From Aplidium turbinatum (Eukaryota; Chordata; Ascidiacea; Aplousobranchia; Polyclinidae), in the NCBI GenBank assembly GCA_918807975.1, contig OU964930.1, positions 12,208,372-12,272,371 on the forward strand: 64,000 nucleotides of DNA, read 5' to 3'. Numbering within the stretch: the stretch's first letter is position 1; every line of letters begins with the position of its first letter. The position numbers and the translations under genes are program-made. The notes below the pieces were generated by a model that worked only from the letters and a program-made list of their open reading frames with translations, did no database searches and was not told the origin of the DNA. This document shows positions 31,913-45,294 of the stretch, in pieces.

Positions 31913-32077
31913 TAGTGTTGCCAGATAAAAAATTCTTGTCAAATCTAGAAAATTTCCCAAGTTAGGTTTGTTATTTTCCTAAAACTTAAAAATTTTTCAA
32001 GTCATATTGTATGTTTTTGTCATCAACGGCTTTGACGTTTTCTCAAATTAGTGTAAAATTCCTTATCTGGCAGCACT
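31913..32077. mobile_element. Small MITE, GTTGCCAGATAA ends
   Basis: TAGTGTTGCCAGATAAAAA and CCTTATCTGGCAGCACT are inverted ends 165 bp apart. No clear target duplication. Confidence 0.5.
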
Positions 32078-32712
32078 CAAGGTGAAAGGCGTCATAAATA
32101 CGGCTACTTATTTAAAAAATAAAGGAAATTTTGCAGTAAGTTGTCAGTAAATTAAATGCTTCGTAAAGATTTTGATAACATCAAATTCTTTATGGCCTGG
32201 TCGTAATCGATAAGCTTGATTGGGCATTGCTGCACCATACAAAAGTTTGTTCACCAATTCAAAAATTCAGTTATCACCTTGTGCCTTGCCTTTTTGCATT
32301 GGCATTTCGTTGACTACTTCCTAGTTTGAGTCTTTTCGGATTCAATTCATCGTCATGACGTTGATCATATGTTTCTTTTCTGTTGGGTTCATGTTCTTCT
32401 TGGACATATAAAGAAACCCGCCTGCAAAGTAAAGTAATGTTACCAAAAGTTTAATAATGTGTTTACGGGTTACGGCACAAAACATTGAAGAAATGTATCT
32501 CAAGTTCACACAATCACACGACAAACATCACATCACTTTCACTGTTCTTTTTTACCTTTTTCTGCCTTTGCTTGCAGGCGTAGGGCTCCGCCAACGATCC
32601 CTGTTTGGAGTAGCCATTGGTATCACAACATTTTCACCAGCCTACGTTCCACAATGTTATGAAAATAATTTTAACTAAAAATCACTTATCACTGTGAATT
32701 GCAGATGAAGTG

Positions 32713-33954
32713 CAGTGCTTCCACTTCTGACAATTGATAAATCCTCTTCAATTTCCTTTTTTGTCCTGAAAAATCCCTTTTTCCTCAGTCGGAAATCTTT
32801 CAAAGTTTCCTTCATAGGCGAGGTTATTTTTAACGTTATTGAGGTTAAAAAAGGTGCTAATACAACTTTAAAGTTTTTATAATCTCAGTTAAAGCTATTT
32901 TAATCTCGATTTTATTCAATAGCACCGGTATGTTGAAGCTACGTTGCTTTATTAGAACAGTAGGCTGCACAAAAGCAGCCCATATTTTACAATAACATGG
33001 TTTACTTCCTTTGTTCACTGTCCAGTCAAAAAACTGCTTGTCAGTGTCAGTTAGTCGGTTCTGGGACATTTACCACCTGGAGTCCTGGACATCATTTACC
33101 AATTACCACTCTCATCTTTCCTACCCGGAGTTCCTAACCTATCCCTAACAGCAAAAATGTACAGGTGGTAAATGTCCAGTTTCAACGAATTATCCATCCA
33201 TTAACAAATTTATTTTTGTGTTTAGTTTAGTTTTCCTTGATGCGCTAAGCCGCTAACTTAACACTATTGGCTAGGCTATCTCTTTTTTCCCCTTGTCAGT
33301 AACGCCTTCACAACCATTTGAGACTGACGAAAAACTCCAGGATACTAGGCCTATTCATGATACTGACTCAGTCTGACTGTGTACACTATACATCATACAT
33401 GTTGTATACATACCACATAGCCTCTATTATTATGACACCATCAGTTAGCATAGGCAAAAACTAACTTTTCTAAACATATCACTAGCCTAAGCTTATCATA
33501 CCTAACTGTACGTCGAACCTCAGTGAACTTTGTCATTGCTACTCAACTTCAACTGTAAATCAACGGATTACCTAATTTTAACTCAAAGAATTGAGAACTA
33601 ACTCTCTCACTACAGTCTGCAATCACGTCCAATTCCCAAAGTGGCGATAAAAGAAATCAAGCGATAGAAAGGCGAGGATGGGACAGGGAGTAAGAGGGGT
33701 TCCGGATGGCAAGTGACGATGGAAACCAGCTGATCATCGTTATTTCAGTCGTTTTTAAAACTTTTGAAAGGGAATATGAATAAAATTTTCTTTAAAATTG
33801 CTAAAAAGAACAAATCCCTTTTTAAGACAAAAATTCCTTGTAAAATTGTTAAAAATCCCTAAAAAATCCTTTTTTTCTTCAAATCCCTTTTTTATCCTTC
33901 GAAGCGTTGAAAAATTCCGATTTCGGGATAAAATCCTTCAAAGTGGAAGCACTG
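32713..33954. mobile_element. Non-autonomous hAT element
   Basis: CAGTGCTTCCACTT and AAGTGGAAGCACTG are perfect 14-bp inverted ends, flanked by perfect ATGAAGTG duplications. The 1.24-kb interior holds AAATCC-rich subterminal repeats and a smaller inverted pair (GGTAAATGTCC and GGACATTTACC) but no transposase. Confidence 0.9.
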
Positions 33955-34457
33955 ATGAAGTGAGAATAGAAATACAAAAAAAAGACTAAACGTAGCTACC
34001 AAACCATCCTTTACTGCTCTTTTTTTTTGATAACCTCGCCTAAGTTCACTGAGCTTATGAAAACAGGAACTGCGTGGTTGTTCAGTAACGAGAAGCAGGA
34101 TTCATAAAAGGGAAATACCCAAATATATTAGGTTGTCGGATCATTTCATTGGCTGACGCAGTTCTGCAACTCCCAACATAGATAGAACGATGCGTCATTG
34201 CACCAAACAAAATTTTCCACTGTTGGTTAAAAACTTGATATGTAAAACTGTAACATAACAAATACAAAAATGCAACGTAAAAAGCTTGAAAGAGCAAAAG
34301 AACGCTGCACCTGAACATAGCCCGACAGCACTGCGTCAGTAGTAAAAAGCTTCTGCAAGTTGACAAACCTGTTAGTTTAAGCTTCTAGAAAGGCTTCTTC
34401 ATTTCGAGAATTAATATTTTCCGATTAATCAACCAAACCGACTTGCTGACCTGTTGG

Positions 34458-35713
34458 CAGAGGGTAAACTCCATCTCGGCCCTCCCCCCTTCCCCCGAAA
34501 TCCACTAGTGGGCCCCAAGTCAAGTGACTGCTCTTGAAAGTAAGACCAGAGAGCGTTTAGGGCGACAAAATCTTTTAATGTGGGGAAATGTTTCCATTAT
34601 TCATTTTACCAAAAAGTAAACAACTTTTAGGATTTCACAGAAAAAAATAATTAATAGGCTATGCCGACAATGCAGAAGGGGATCTAGAAAAAAGTTGATA
34701 AGAACCAGAAATATAACAAAGTAAAATTTATAACATAAATGAACAATGCAACGCAAAACCTAATGTCCGAATACATGAAACGGAAAGGAGGTGTGGGGGG
34801 CTTGCTCCCCAGAAAATTTTGGCAAATATGATCTTATTTTAGTCACTTTTTAGGTATTTTTAAGAGCAATATTTTTTTATGAGGATGCACACTTTGTACA
34901 GTGTATAACCAATTTCATCCAATTAAAATCGGATTAGGGTAGAAGTTTCGTTTAAAATTTATGTTAGCCTACCATTTCAAAATTTTTTTATTCACAACCA
35001 CAGAAGGATTTCAGTAATTTATTTCTTGAAAGTTTCTATAGCCAGTGTGTTGTAGCCTTTTAGCAGACTACAACTTTGAAAATTTTATCTGAGGTGTCCC
35101 CACCTTCATTCACAGATAACATTTTCACTTCATACCCTATCAAGGCTATCATAACCTATCTCAATTCACATTGAAATTTATCAATTTATTTATTATTTAA
35201 CTAGGCTACCCTGATTTGAGTGAGCAGTGTACACTTCGAAATATTGCATCATTTTGTTAGTTTTTTGGAACACAAAAAAACTTTGCACTCCCTTAATCCC
35301 CAACTATGCTTGCCCAACTTTTTCCATTTTTGTAAACTGTTTTTACTCGCTTCACTCGTTCAACCACACTTCGTTCACCTGGTGAACGAAATGTGGTTGA
35401 ACAAGTGAAGCGAGTAAAAACAGTTTACAACTTAAATGGAAAACTATTCTAAAACTAAAAGCCGAAAAACGCTGCACGAACTAAATATGAGTGGGTGGGC
35501 CCCTACCCTTATAGTTAGAGAAAGGCTCCCAGCCAGGGGTTTGAGGAAGCAGTGAATACGACCTTGCATAATTTAATTAGTTATTGATTATATCGAGCTT
35601 CTGTAGTTTCTTTTTTAAACAGTCAAAACACATTAGACAGACTAAAATAAGTGGGCTCCTGATCAGTGCCCCCTCCCTGCCGGGGAGTACGGGGGGCAGT
35701 TAACACGGCCCTG
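34458..35713. mobile_element. Probable non-autonomous hAT element
   Basis: The right end GTTAACACGGCCCTG and a degenerate left end CAGAGGGTAAACTCC are flanked by CCTGTTGG and CCTGATGC (6 of 8). The interior contains the 99-bp palindrome at 35331. No coding content. Confidence 0.5.
35331..35429. repeat. 99-bp near-perfect palindrome
   Basis: Two arms of about 49 bp (start TGTAAACTGTTTTTACTCGC) meet at CACCTGGTG with only a few mismatches. Confidence 0.85.
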
Positions 35714-36187
35714 CCTGATGCGCTTACGTTTAATTGGATCAAGGCATTTTATGGAATGGAACTGATGGAAGCATAGTTTCAGCATGAAATATGGAATTTT
35801 CAAAATGTGGAATGTAAGGTTCATAAACAAAGTGAAGAAAATTGTCTATAATTTCAAACATTTTCCATAATTGCTCATTTCAATTTATGTTTAAGGCTAC
35901 AGTGTAACCCGATCAAAAGTGAGACAGGTGATATTTATTCGTTTCTCAATCACAAAACACGCCATTGCGCAAAAAGCAACCCAAACAAAACAATTGCTAA
36001 AATTATCTGGAAAGTATAAGCCGCCAGACTCTCTCATCCTTTTCCTTTAAGATTTCATGAGGCTACTTAAAATTGTTCATTTTGCTTGGAATTTTTTGTG
36101 TCGTTGAAATTCTAGTGCTCCGCAAGATTTCTTCTAGGCCTGTCTTTGATAGTCTATTGTAACTGACTTAATTTATTTTAACTGACT

Positions 36188-36385
36188 CAGTAGCGTACGC
36201 ATGGGGAGGACATTGAGCCATGGAGTTAGCCTATTAGTATTTGCTTAGTCCATGACAACATTATTATTAGCTTTGACAATGCTAACCAAAATATATTAAA
36301 TGCCGTAGACTGCTTCGTTAAATTACTAAAACATTTTTTTTAAAACGGGAAGCAAAGCCCAATGCCCCCTGCGTATACGCCACTG
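36188..36385. mobile_element. hAT MITE
   Basis: CAGTAGCGTACGCATGGGG and CCCCCTGCGTATACGCCACTG-type ends, 198 bp in all, of the GTGGCGTACGC class. Target duplication is not clear. Confidence 0.65.
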
Positions 36386-36399
36386 GTTAGCACATCACT

Positions 36400-38490
36400 T
36401 ATACCGCAATTTTATTCAACTTGTCTTACAATACAAGCTTTGTGACCTTATCATAACTGGACTCCCTTTCTAACATAATGTGGCAAACTTTAAAACCGAC
36501 ATATAACTTACAATCTGACGAGATTCTAACGGTATAGTTGCAATCCCCCAAACTCCACTAGACAGTAAACAGAACACAGCCGGACGAAAGCCTAACTATT
36601 AAAAAACAAATAGTTGCTTGGCAGCTGGTAATAGTTCTTGTAGATTGTATGTCAAGTTGAAAAACACCCAGCAATTTACAAAACCAAAAACAAACAGCGG
36701 CGTTTACAAGAGAGAATACGCCACACCGCGGTATCCCAAAGCAAGAATAACAATCTATTTGCTATATGTCGATTGTCAACAAGGGTGCGACATTTTGTAA
36801 TGTACCAGCAACTACTGAAGCGACTACGCCAAAGATTTATGCCATTTTGGAACTGACGTAGCAATAAAAGCTCATGAAACTAACTTTATCCATCATATTG
36901 TCGGCTATACTTTAACAATAGAATATCAAGAAAATATGAGTAGGAGGAGATTTTAACGTTATTGTATTGTTTTCTTGGCTTTTCTTCTCTACAAAGCTTG
37001 TTGGCATTATTTAATAACGAAACAGTAGACAGAGGTCAAAAAGGACAATAGGTCAGTAGCGTTGCCGAAAGCTATGATCTTTAATACAAAATTTCTTTGT
37101 TTAAGTTTTGAATAGAAATTAAAGCAATTTCGTTTCATTCTTAGCTCGAAATGCAAAAGAATTTCAGCACCCGTCAAAACTTACTACAAAGAAAAGTAAG
37201 CTATTTTTGGGCCATGTCGTTTGAAAACTTATGTCATAGTGTCTTAAAAACATTTTGCAAAGACATGAAAGTTTGTTTCATCCAAACAAAGTTTACGGTA
37301 TTTCGAACACCCCTGAAAGTTCACCTTTATCACGCTTAAGGATGGGGTTAACTCTATAAAATTCTTTCGTGCGTTCTCCTCTGATCCGAAACACCCCAGA
37401 CAAATAAACTCTGTCATTTTACGATGATTCAACGTCTGCAAACACTGAATAAATGCAAAAAACTGCAAACTTTGTCTGGAACTTTGACTGTTTTCTGGAA
37501 CTTTCATTGGTATGACTGCAACTCTCCCCCTCAGTGAACACTCGTGCTTTTCATGACATTAGAGGTAGGCTACGTTAACGTACGCAAGATTTTCTTGAGA
37601 AAGGACCTAAAGCGACCACCAGTTTGACTTTAATAAATTAAGAAACGAAGCACATCTGTAAAACACAAGCCGCTAATATAAAACCTTCAAAGCAAGTTAG
37701 CCTCACTCTCACACAATCAAAACAAAACAACACAATTGGTCACAGCGGTAAACCATAATCTCTTCGTGGGAAAATTGTAACATAAGATTCTCGAATCCGT
37801 TCGTCTGTATGTAATGACCGAACAAGAAACACTCCTTTGAAACGTCTATTCAAAATTGTATTTCTGTAAAAATAGCCTCAAAGCTGTCGAAAATGAGATG
37901 CAACGTCGTACACCACTAAAACTTGTCACTACAGAACAGATTACTTGGATAAAAGACGGAACTTTTGTCCAGCTAGCAAGCACTAAGCCAACAGTTAAAT
38001 GTGCGGCCAACTTTCAAGCAACCATTTCACGAATGACCAGAATAGATACCATACCAATATCTCAAACTCACGTACGCAGTACTGTGACGCAATAATGAAA
38101 GACAATTATGAAGTCATTCAAACAGGTGTTCAAGAGGCTGATGCAATATTTCCTGTTTAAACAGGTTTGACACAAGTCTTACGAACGATGGTGCAATTTT
38201 GGCTCATGTTTTAGGAATTTCCATGACGTAAGATTCAGTAGACCTGAACGGTTTTTATATGACGTTTGATTAGGTGAACAATTGTCTGGAACAACCATGT
38301 CACTTTAACTGAGCACTGTAACAAAAGCTCTTATCAGAACAGCTTTGCTGAAACTGAGAGCCGAGAGACACGAACTGAGAGAACAATCAACTAAAAACGC
38401 GCCGAGCAAAGAAACAATAATAATGAGTTTTTGAAACATTGTAATATAAATGCCATATTAGAATCAACGTAAATTTACAACATTCAGCTC
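36400..38490. other. Mostly featureless
   Basis: Apart from the palindrome at 37418, I see only short frames on both strands without splice context or family resemblance. Confidence 0.4.
37418..37459. repeat. 42-bp palindrome, copy
   Basis: TTTTACGATGATTCAACGTC at left and a partly decayed right half ACACTGAATAAATGCAAAA. Confidence 0.5.
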
Positions 38491-38496
38491 CCTTAA

Positions 38497-39084
38497 AGGG
38501 CGGAGAAACCCAAATTAACTTTGCGAGTTTTTTGTTTCAGCGTGATGTCATTGTGTACAACATGCGTTTTAGCAAGAAAAAAATCCAAATTTTGTTGCCC
38601 TCGTCTCGCTAAGGCCGCTTTTGTTTGCTACCCGTTTGCGAGATTTCGTTGCGCATCAAGCTGTGATTCTGTTCGCTGTGACGTCACAAGGTACATATAG
38701 TTGTGGCCAAAAGTTTAAGACCAGACTTGATTTATGACGATTTTGCATTACTTCAAAATACTGCATCAGATATAAGATGATGCATACAGATGATGCAACT
38801 GAAACAATATATGATGCAGTATTTTGAAGTAATGCAAAAATCGTCATAAATCAAGTCTGGTCTTAAACTTTTGGCCACAACTATATGTACCTTGTGACGT
38901 CACAGCGAACAGAATCACAGCTTGATGCGCGCGAGACCTCGCAAACGGGTATGAAACAAAAGCGGCCTTAGCGAGACGAGGGCAACAAAATTTTGATTTT
39001 TTTTTGCTAAAACGCATGTTGTACACAATGACATCACGCTGAAACAAAAAACTCGCAAAAAGTTAATTTGGGTTTCCCCGCCCT
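38497..39084. mobile_element. Foldback MITE, TTAA-flanked, copy 1
   Basis: Two arms of about 290 bp are inverted copies. The outer ends are AGGGCGGAGAAACCC and GGGTTTCCCCGCCCT, bordered by TTAA on both sides. The centre is a second inverted unit starting TAGTTGTGGCCAAAAG, the end type of Tc1/mariner elements, around a short loop at about 38790. A second copy lies at 55982-56558. Confidence 0.85.
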
Positions 39085-39089
39085 TTAAA

Positions 39090-42000
39090 ATGGAACGTGA
39101 TCTCCATACGGTAGTAGAAACCAGCTCCGCCGCCGAGGGGTTATCGCCTTCGGGTCTGGAGCTGGTAGGCCTACATCCGAAATCGATTTCAAGTCGGGTC
39201 AAACCGAAGCCTTTAAAAACGGTACCAAATTTGTTCTTTCTTGTATAATGCTGTGAAAATAAGTTAGGCCTAGGTACTAATGTGATGAAATCGTAAACCT
39301 GAAACAAAATTAAAAATTAGCCCTGTCGCTAAAAGACCTTAGCTGTTGTAGAGCGACAATAAATAAAACCATAACATTATTATTATATCGTAGTGGTGAG
39401 GCACGTTTGTTGGTTCGATTGGAACATATGATGCTGGGGCCCGCTTCGTCACGATCTAAAGCGAAGCTTCTTGCGCTGTGGTTAAATATCGCGCTCAATG
39501 TTATTCGGGTTATTGCCAACTTCAAAAGCTGATTTAGAAAACTAATCAGCTTTTAGGAATTCTCTATGACAAATAGTTCAAGGCAATGAGATTGACGAGG
39601 AAAGTCGTTTGGGCACGCCCAGGGTCTCCTGACAATACATTAGATTATCTTCCATTGGGAAATCTATCTTACAGCTGCATACGTAGGATAGGTATTGGTT
39701 AGTTCCACGCAGCAAACCGTATTATCGCTCTTCAAACCCACAAATTTGCGCAAGAACACGGGCCCTGGTTTCAGTGTCCAAATGGCAGTGGTAAGGTAAC
39801 CCAGCTGTAGATCGTCGATCGAAACCAACGAACAACTCGTGCGGTGTGGCATTAGTTGCAGTGCACAACAACGTCGGAACATTATATCAATTGGATCCGT
39901 AATTGGGCTTCTCTCCTGCACCGGCTTGACTAGTAGGGCAATTGTTCTTTAATACGTTAAATTGTCTAAAACCGTTGAGAGAACATCTTTGGCTCGGTAC
40001 CAAGCAAAAATCCGGGCTCCCAAAGTTTCCAAAAAAAAAACTTGCAAAACGACCTTGCATGACCCTCGCTGAGACCTGGAACGCTTTTTCACAACTTCCT
40101 AAAATGCTTCAAAAACAGTGTTAACTATATTATCTTTTCCATAGGTATAAACAAATTTCAAAAACTTAGGCATAAATAAACACTAAGACGAAGAAATGGC
40201 AAACTTTAGAAAAGGCCCTTTATACTTGAGACGATGAAACACACGTCATCAGCATACACAACGTGATTAAAAAGATTATCGCCCTATAGAGCAGGTACAC
40301 AACATTCAATTTGCATTTCAGTTCAATTTGCATGATAAAGTAGTAGCCTATACAAATCATAAATATAAAGCAGCCTTCGTAAAAGGTGAAGCTTAATTAC
40401 CTGCTCATGTAATCACACTATATAGGCTGTGTATAAACACAAAGAGAATATTAAGATGGATGGCGTCCCTACTTTGCAGTCATATTATTATTGTTTTATA
40501 TACACTTATATAAATAACAATAAATATAAATACAATCATACCAATAACATTGCACCAACGAAGAACTTTTGAAAATTACACTCGGTCAAAGGTATTTGAA
40601 GAGTCTAAAAATACAGCAGCAAGGGCTACAATGCTTACCAATATGAGAGATGACTACTTAAAGAAAAGTACATTATATTTGCATTTTCATTAAACTTTGC
40701 TATAAATATAGCCTCACTGCCAGTAGTGTAATATGGGCCACTAGCCTATATAGCTACTACACAAGACCATGTGGCCCGTTTGCACAACAGCACGACCTTT
40801 TGTAATTACTCATTTCCCCATCAAATATAAACAAATCACTTCAAAGCTTTCTGCTATAGGCTTCTATATGCACAGACTTTCTGCGAGTGTTTTAAGTTTT
40901 CAACCATTTTTCTACTCGCACGAGCTCCAACACTGTAGGTTAACTTATTAGCGTTCGAGCAAAAAATACAACTGCGCCTAAACTCAATAACCACACTACT
41001 GCATTCAAGCGAAAAAAATTTCATCAAACTTTGCGTTTCTTTCTTTGTCGTCAAGTTTTCTTTCGAGTTGTTCAGGAACCGTGACTACAAGCCCTTTTCA
41101 AATACGCCAAACAAATGTGGACCAAATGGACCATACCACTGGCCAATATTACCCTACTTTACCTTACATAGGCTACATATCAGCGCTGTGTTTGATTTTG
41201 AGGGCAAATCGATTGTCAGTTATGCATAAAAAACGCTCCGAATGCTGAAAAATTTAATACTTCAAACATTTTGGATGTAACGGTGACAAATCCGTTCGGT
41301 CTATCAGACTCTATGTAGTTAAAAGTACTGGGCTAGGGCCTACTACAGTAATGTTGCCTTTCAATAATACTGCCGTAAATGCAGAAAGAGACTGTTCCTC
41401 TGTTCACCAAGACATTCTATAATGTTGCTTGTGTTGCTTTTCACAGCCGATATAACCACAACATAAATGCAGTTATTAGATAACTTATATGTCCAAACTA
41501 CACACACATTAAAGAAATTACCTAATAAAGGCAAATAACAAGGTAAGAAAGCATGTAATCACGAGAACCACGGGATTTTTTTTCCATTAACCACGGAAAG
41601 TGTCGAATCGACACGACACTATTTTGGTGAAACAACATCACTGTGAGTCACATGTGACAGATTTATTTGAGCAGACATGTGTAGTTTGTTGAGTTTCAAA
41701 CTAAGTTGAGACAACAAATTATGACTTTTTAAAACTAAAATTATGGTTATGTTAATAGTGTCTTGACAGTTATTACACAAGCCAACACACTTTTTGTGTC
41801 AGCATAGTAAATGTCATTCTAGGGTATATTATGGGTGCTGAATTCAAAAATCACATCAGATTTTTTGTATCACATCAGGATTTTATGATATCTGATATCT
41901 ATTTTGTTGGCCTGTGTTATTGTTGCGAAACGCATTCCTTGCATTCAATAAGTTTTCCAATCACTTTTTTCTGCATTTTTTGCAGGTTTCTGGTTGCAGG

Positions 42001-42340
42001 TTTGTCATTGCTGGCAAATGATCATAGTAGCCTATTGTTTCTCAGCTACCGAGCACATTTTCGTCGCTTTCTGGAAGATCTGTGGAGCTCTACCGTTGTT
42101 TTAGTATGTGCTGATTTATACAATCTGCAAAGGCACTATTTTCATCAACCAGTTGCAAGATAAACTCAAAACGGCTAATTTTTCTGCCTTAGGTTAACAG
42201 TTGCAAATGTTGACCCATACTTGGATTTGATTTTACCTAAAATGCAAAATTGCATGCCGAATCTGTTTGTCTCATTTGGCATAAAAAGATGAGCATCTGT
42301 TTTTCGTTGGGAACAATTATCTGTTCATCAATGGTTACCC
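39090..42340. other. No recognisable gene or element
   Basis: AT-rich with unremarkable short frames; TAGGC-type words are frequent. I could not support any exon here. Confidence 0.4.
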
Positions 42341-42344
42341 AGAC

Positions 42345-42479
42345 TGCCACGTTATCTGATCCTGATGTGGTAAAGATCTGGTTAGATCCGTAACTGATGC
42401 GATAACGAGCTGGACCAGATAAAGTGGCTGCCTGAGTGTCTTGGTAGGCTCCATCCTTATGTGTACGGTAGTTGTAAAG
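42345..42479 (-). CDS. Possible host exon cut by a hAT element
   Basis: On the minus strand the frame reads YNYRTHKDGAYQDTQAATLS, GPARYRISYGSNQIFTTSGS and DNVAVW, followed by a GTAACC donor. SGSDNVAVW resembles the end of a WD40 blade. A large hAT composite begins immediately at 42480. No partner exon was found, so the call is tentative. Confidence 0.25.
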
Positions 42480-42525
42480 CAGGGGTTCCCAACTGGGGGT
42501 TCTCGTACCCCTTGGGCATAGCCGT

Positions 42526-43806
42526 ACGAGACCAAACCATTTTGGGGGGGCAGAACGTAAATTTGCCCAAATCTGCACGCTTTTATAGATATTGCCCAAA
42601 TATAATGTATGCGGTGCATGATAACAGTGAAAAACTAACATAACAAGATCACCTGTAGCTAGAATTTCTTACCAAAGTAATCAAGATAGAACAATTGAAT
42701 TCATCTTTGAATATACCTTGCTTGTGCATTGCTCGATGCGTCTGCACTTTGGCATGGTAGGTAGGAGTAACATTTAGGAGTATTATATATTTCAGCAGTA
42801 GCATATTAAATGTTGGTGAAATTAACATGACACAGTTGCATCATATACAAACTAAATATTTATTTTTTATCTTGGGGCGCAACTGCATCATTTTAATTTG
42901 GGTAGTTTTATAAAAGTAACCAAGCAAAGCTAAGCAACACCACAACATTAACATGACATTTAACAGGTAGCCTACAGTATAACATTTTTTTTTGAATGTT
43001 GTGGTGTTGCTTAGCTATGTCCGTTTATGGTTGAAAAAGTACTGTAACTTCTCCACCCGAATTGTTTTATAAAAGTATTCACCAGATTTATATAAATTCA
43101 TATTTTGTAGTTGCCCAAATCAAGATGATGCATTTATGGATAATATGAAAAAAAATTAAAAACTTTGTAAATTTTGATGCCGAAGCAACTGCATCATGCC
43201 AATTTGGGCAGTTTTATAAATAGACTATGATCAGATAATTTCATATTTTTTTGTTGCCCAAATCTAAACGATACAGTTATGTAAATGGGAAAAATTAATG
43301 AATTTGTTTATTTTGGGGAAACTGCCTCACGCTAAGTTGGACATGTTGCATAAACAGATTAATCAGTTTCATCAGATAATGTCATGTTTTCAGCTGCCCA
43401 AATCAACACCATGTATTTGTGAAAAATAATAAAATTAGCTATCTAGCAAATTTTGTGTTTGATTTGGGCAGTTTCACAAAAGTATTAGAGACATATTTTG
43501 GTGGCTGCCCAAATTGGCATGATGCAGTTGGTTAAATGCATTTCGTGCTACAGTTTAATCACCGTCAATACAGCAATACGGGTGTGCCAAATGAAAATTT
43601 TGCGGCACATTTCTTGTGCAAATAAGAGGCTGTACCGTACTTAGTTTGATAGGTAAAAGATATTAATTTGTAGTTTTTCTTAATTATTGCAATTTTGAAG
43701 CTTTTCATATAGCAATTTTTGCCCTAATAATTGCAAGATTTTGCCCGAATTCGCGACGTTTTGAAACAACAGGGGGGCAGCTGCCCCCCTGCCTCCTGGC
43801 TCGTAC
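42526..43806. mobile_element. Nested element with GGGCATAGCCGTACGAG ends
   Basis: GGGCATAGCCGTACGAG and CTCGTACGGCTATGCCC are perfect inverted ends, with TTGGGCATAG repeated directly outside. The interior has a degenerate tandem repeat of roughly 110-145 bp marked by TGCCCAAAT at 43112, 43255, 43395 and 43506, and a 20-bp hairpin pair (GCTAAGCAACACCACAACAT and complement) at 42928-43016. Confidence 0.6.
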
Positions 43807-44656
43807 GGCTATGCCCTTGGGCATAGCATCTTTTCACATATAAACTAGGTGGGCACTTGCCCACCTAATCCCTTTGCTTGCCCCCCTAGCCCTTTCTTTG
43901 CCCCCTAGTTTGAAACTAGGTGGGCAATTTTTAAGACTTAATTTTTGTTTAAATTAGATCCAAGTTAATGAATGAACAGCTAAATGGAAAGCTTTAGGAA
44001 ACATTTAGAACTTATGAGCCTACCTTTGACCTTACTTATAATATCCTTCATGTTCCATTCAAGCAGATTAATTATCAATTTGAGTTGTGAGTAGCCTACC
44101 TCAAATTTTGTGTGAGATTCTAAATGTCTGAATTACCGAAGTTTGTTTCCTGATTTTCATCAAAATAAAATACCAGCTCTTTAGAATCATCTAATTCTGC
44201 AAAGATTCAACTCATTATAATATCTTAGCAGTTGTGTTTTGATATAGGCTATATAGGCCTACCATATTTTCATCGCCTAAAAAGAGGACACGTTTCGCCA
44301 GAGGGTAAAATACAAGCCTAGAATGTTACGTAAGAAGAATTTTTTACATCCTTTTGAATAATTATAGACCTTTGCAGCAAAAGTTACAGCAAAAAAAGCA
44401 GACAAGTTTGTTTGTTTCTCGAAAGCCGATTTGTGTGACAAAATGTGATGTGATAATGTCATAAAAATGTGACAAATCAGGCAGTATCTGTAGTTAGCCA
44501 TGCCTTAACTTTTTTCAGAAAAAAAGGACCAGCTTTAACGAAATCATAAAATTACTTGCACGAAATATAATTGAAGCTGTATACAGCTGTTAATGAGATG
44601 CTACGGACAGACTCAACTAAAAGGCTGTTTCTTTCCCTGTAGCCTACCATTGTGGC

Positions 44657-45294
44657 CAGGCGCGGATCTAAGAGTTTTTTTTGGGGGGGGGCAGAAAATT
44701 TGAAAATGAATTAAAAAGTAAGAAAAAGATAAAACAGATAGCCTATGAACAATCAGTGGCGTAGCCAGGAATTTGGGGGGGTTTTGACGGCGCGTTTGCC
44801 AAAGGCGACACCTAGCGGCGGGGGTCTGGGGGACCTCCCCCAGAAAATTTTGAAAAATTACTTTGAATTTGGTGCATTCTGAGAGCATTTTCAACAAAAA
44901 TATGGGTATAAATATTCCTGTAAAATGGTGCTGTCCGGTGGCATAGCAAAAGGATAAGATCATGTTTTCTTCGGCATTTTTTTGGTAATAAAGCTAAGTC
45001 TCTATGTTTTCTTGTTGCTAATTCCTTGCTGAGATGTTTGAATGTTTGGTATTGGCAAAACTTGCTCTTTTAATGCAGTTTCGCTTAAAATTAGGCACAC
45101 TTTGTTTTAGAGACATAGAGACTAAAAGCATCATTCTCAATCTCGTGACGTCACACGCGTGCCAAAAGGGGGTTGTAAGTCCGCTGTGGGACTAATGTCA
45201 GCTGTTTAGAAGCATATCAAACCATTCAAAAATTTCTCACAAAATTTTGGGGGGGGGGCCCGGTCCCCTTGGGCCCCCCATAGATCCGCGCCTG
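44657..45294. mobile_element. hAT MITE
   Basis: CAGGCGCGGATCTAAGAG and ATAGATCCGCGCCTG ends with perfect ATTGTGGC duplications at 44649-44656 and 45295-45302. A further CAGTGGCGTAGCCAGG end starts near 44755, suggesting a nested, truncated insertion. Confidence 0.88.

Noticed and set aside
38915-39307. A 130-residue minus-strand frame
   Set aside because: Most of it is the arm of the foldback MITE, and an equivalent frame exists in the second copy only by shared descent.
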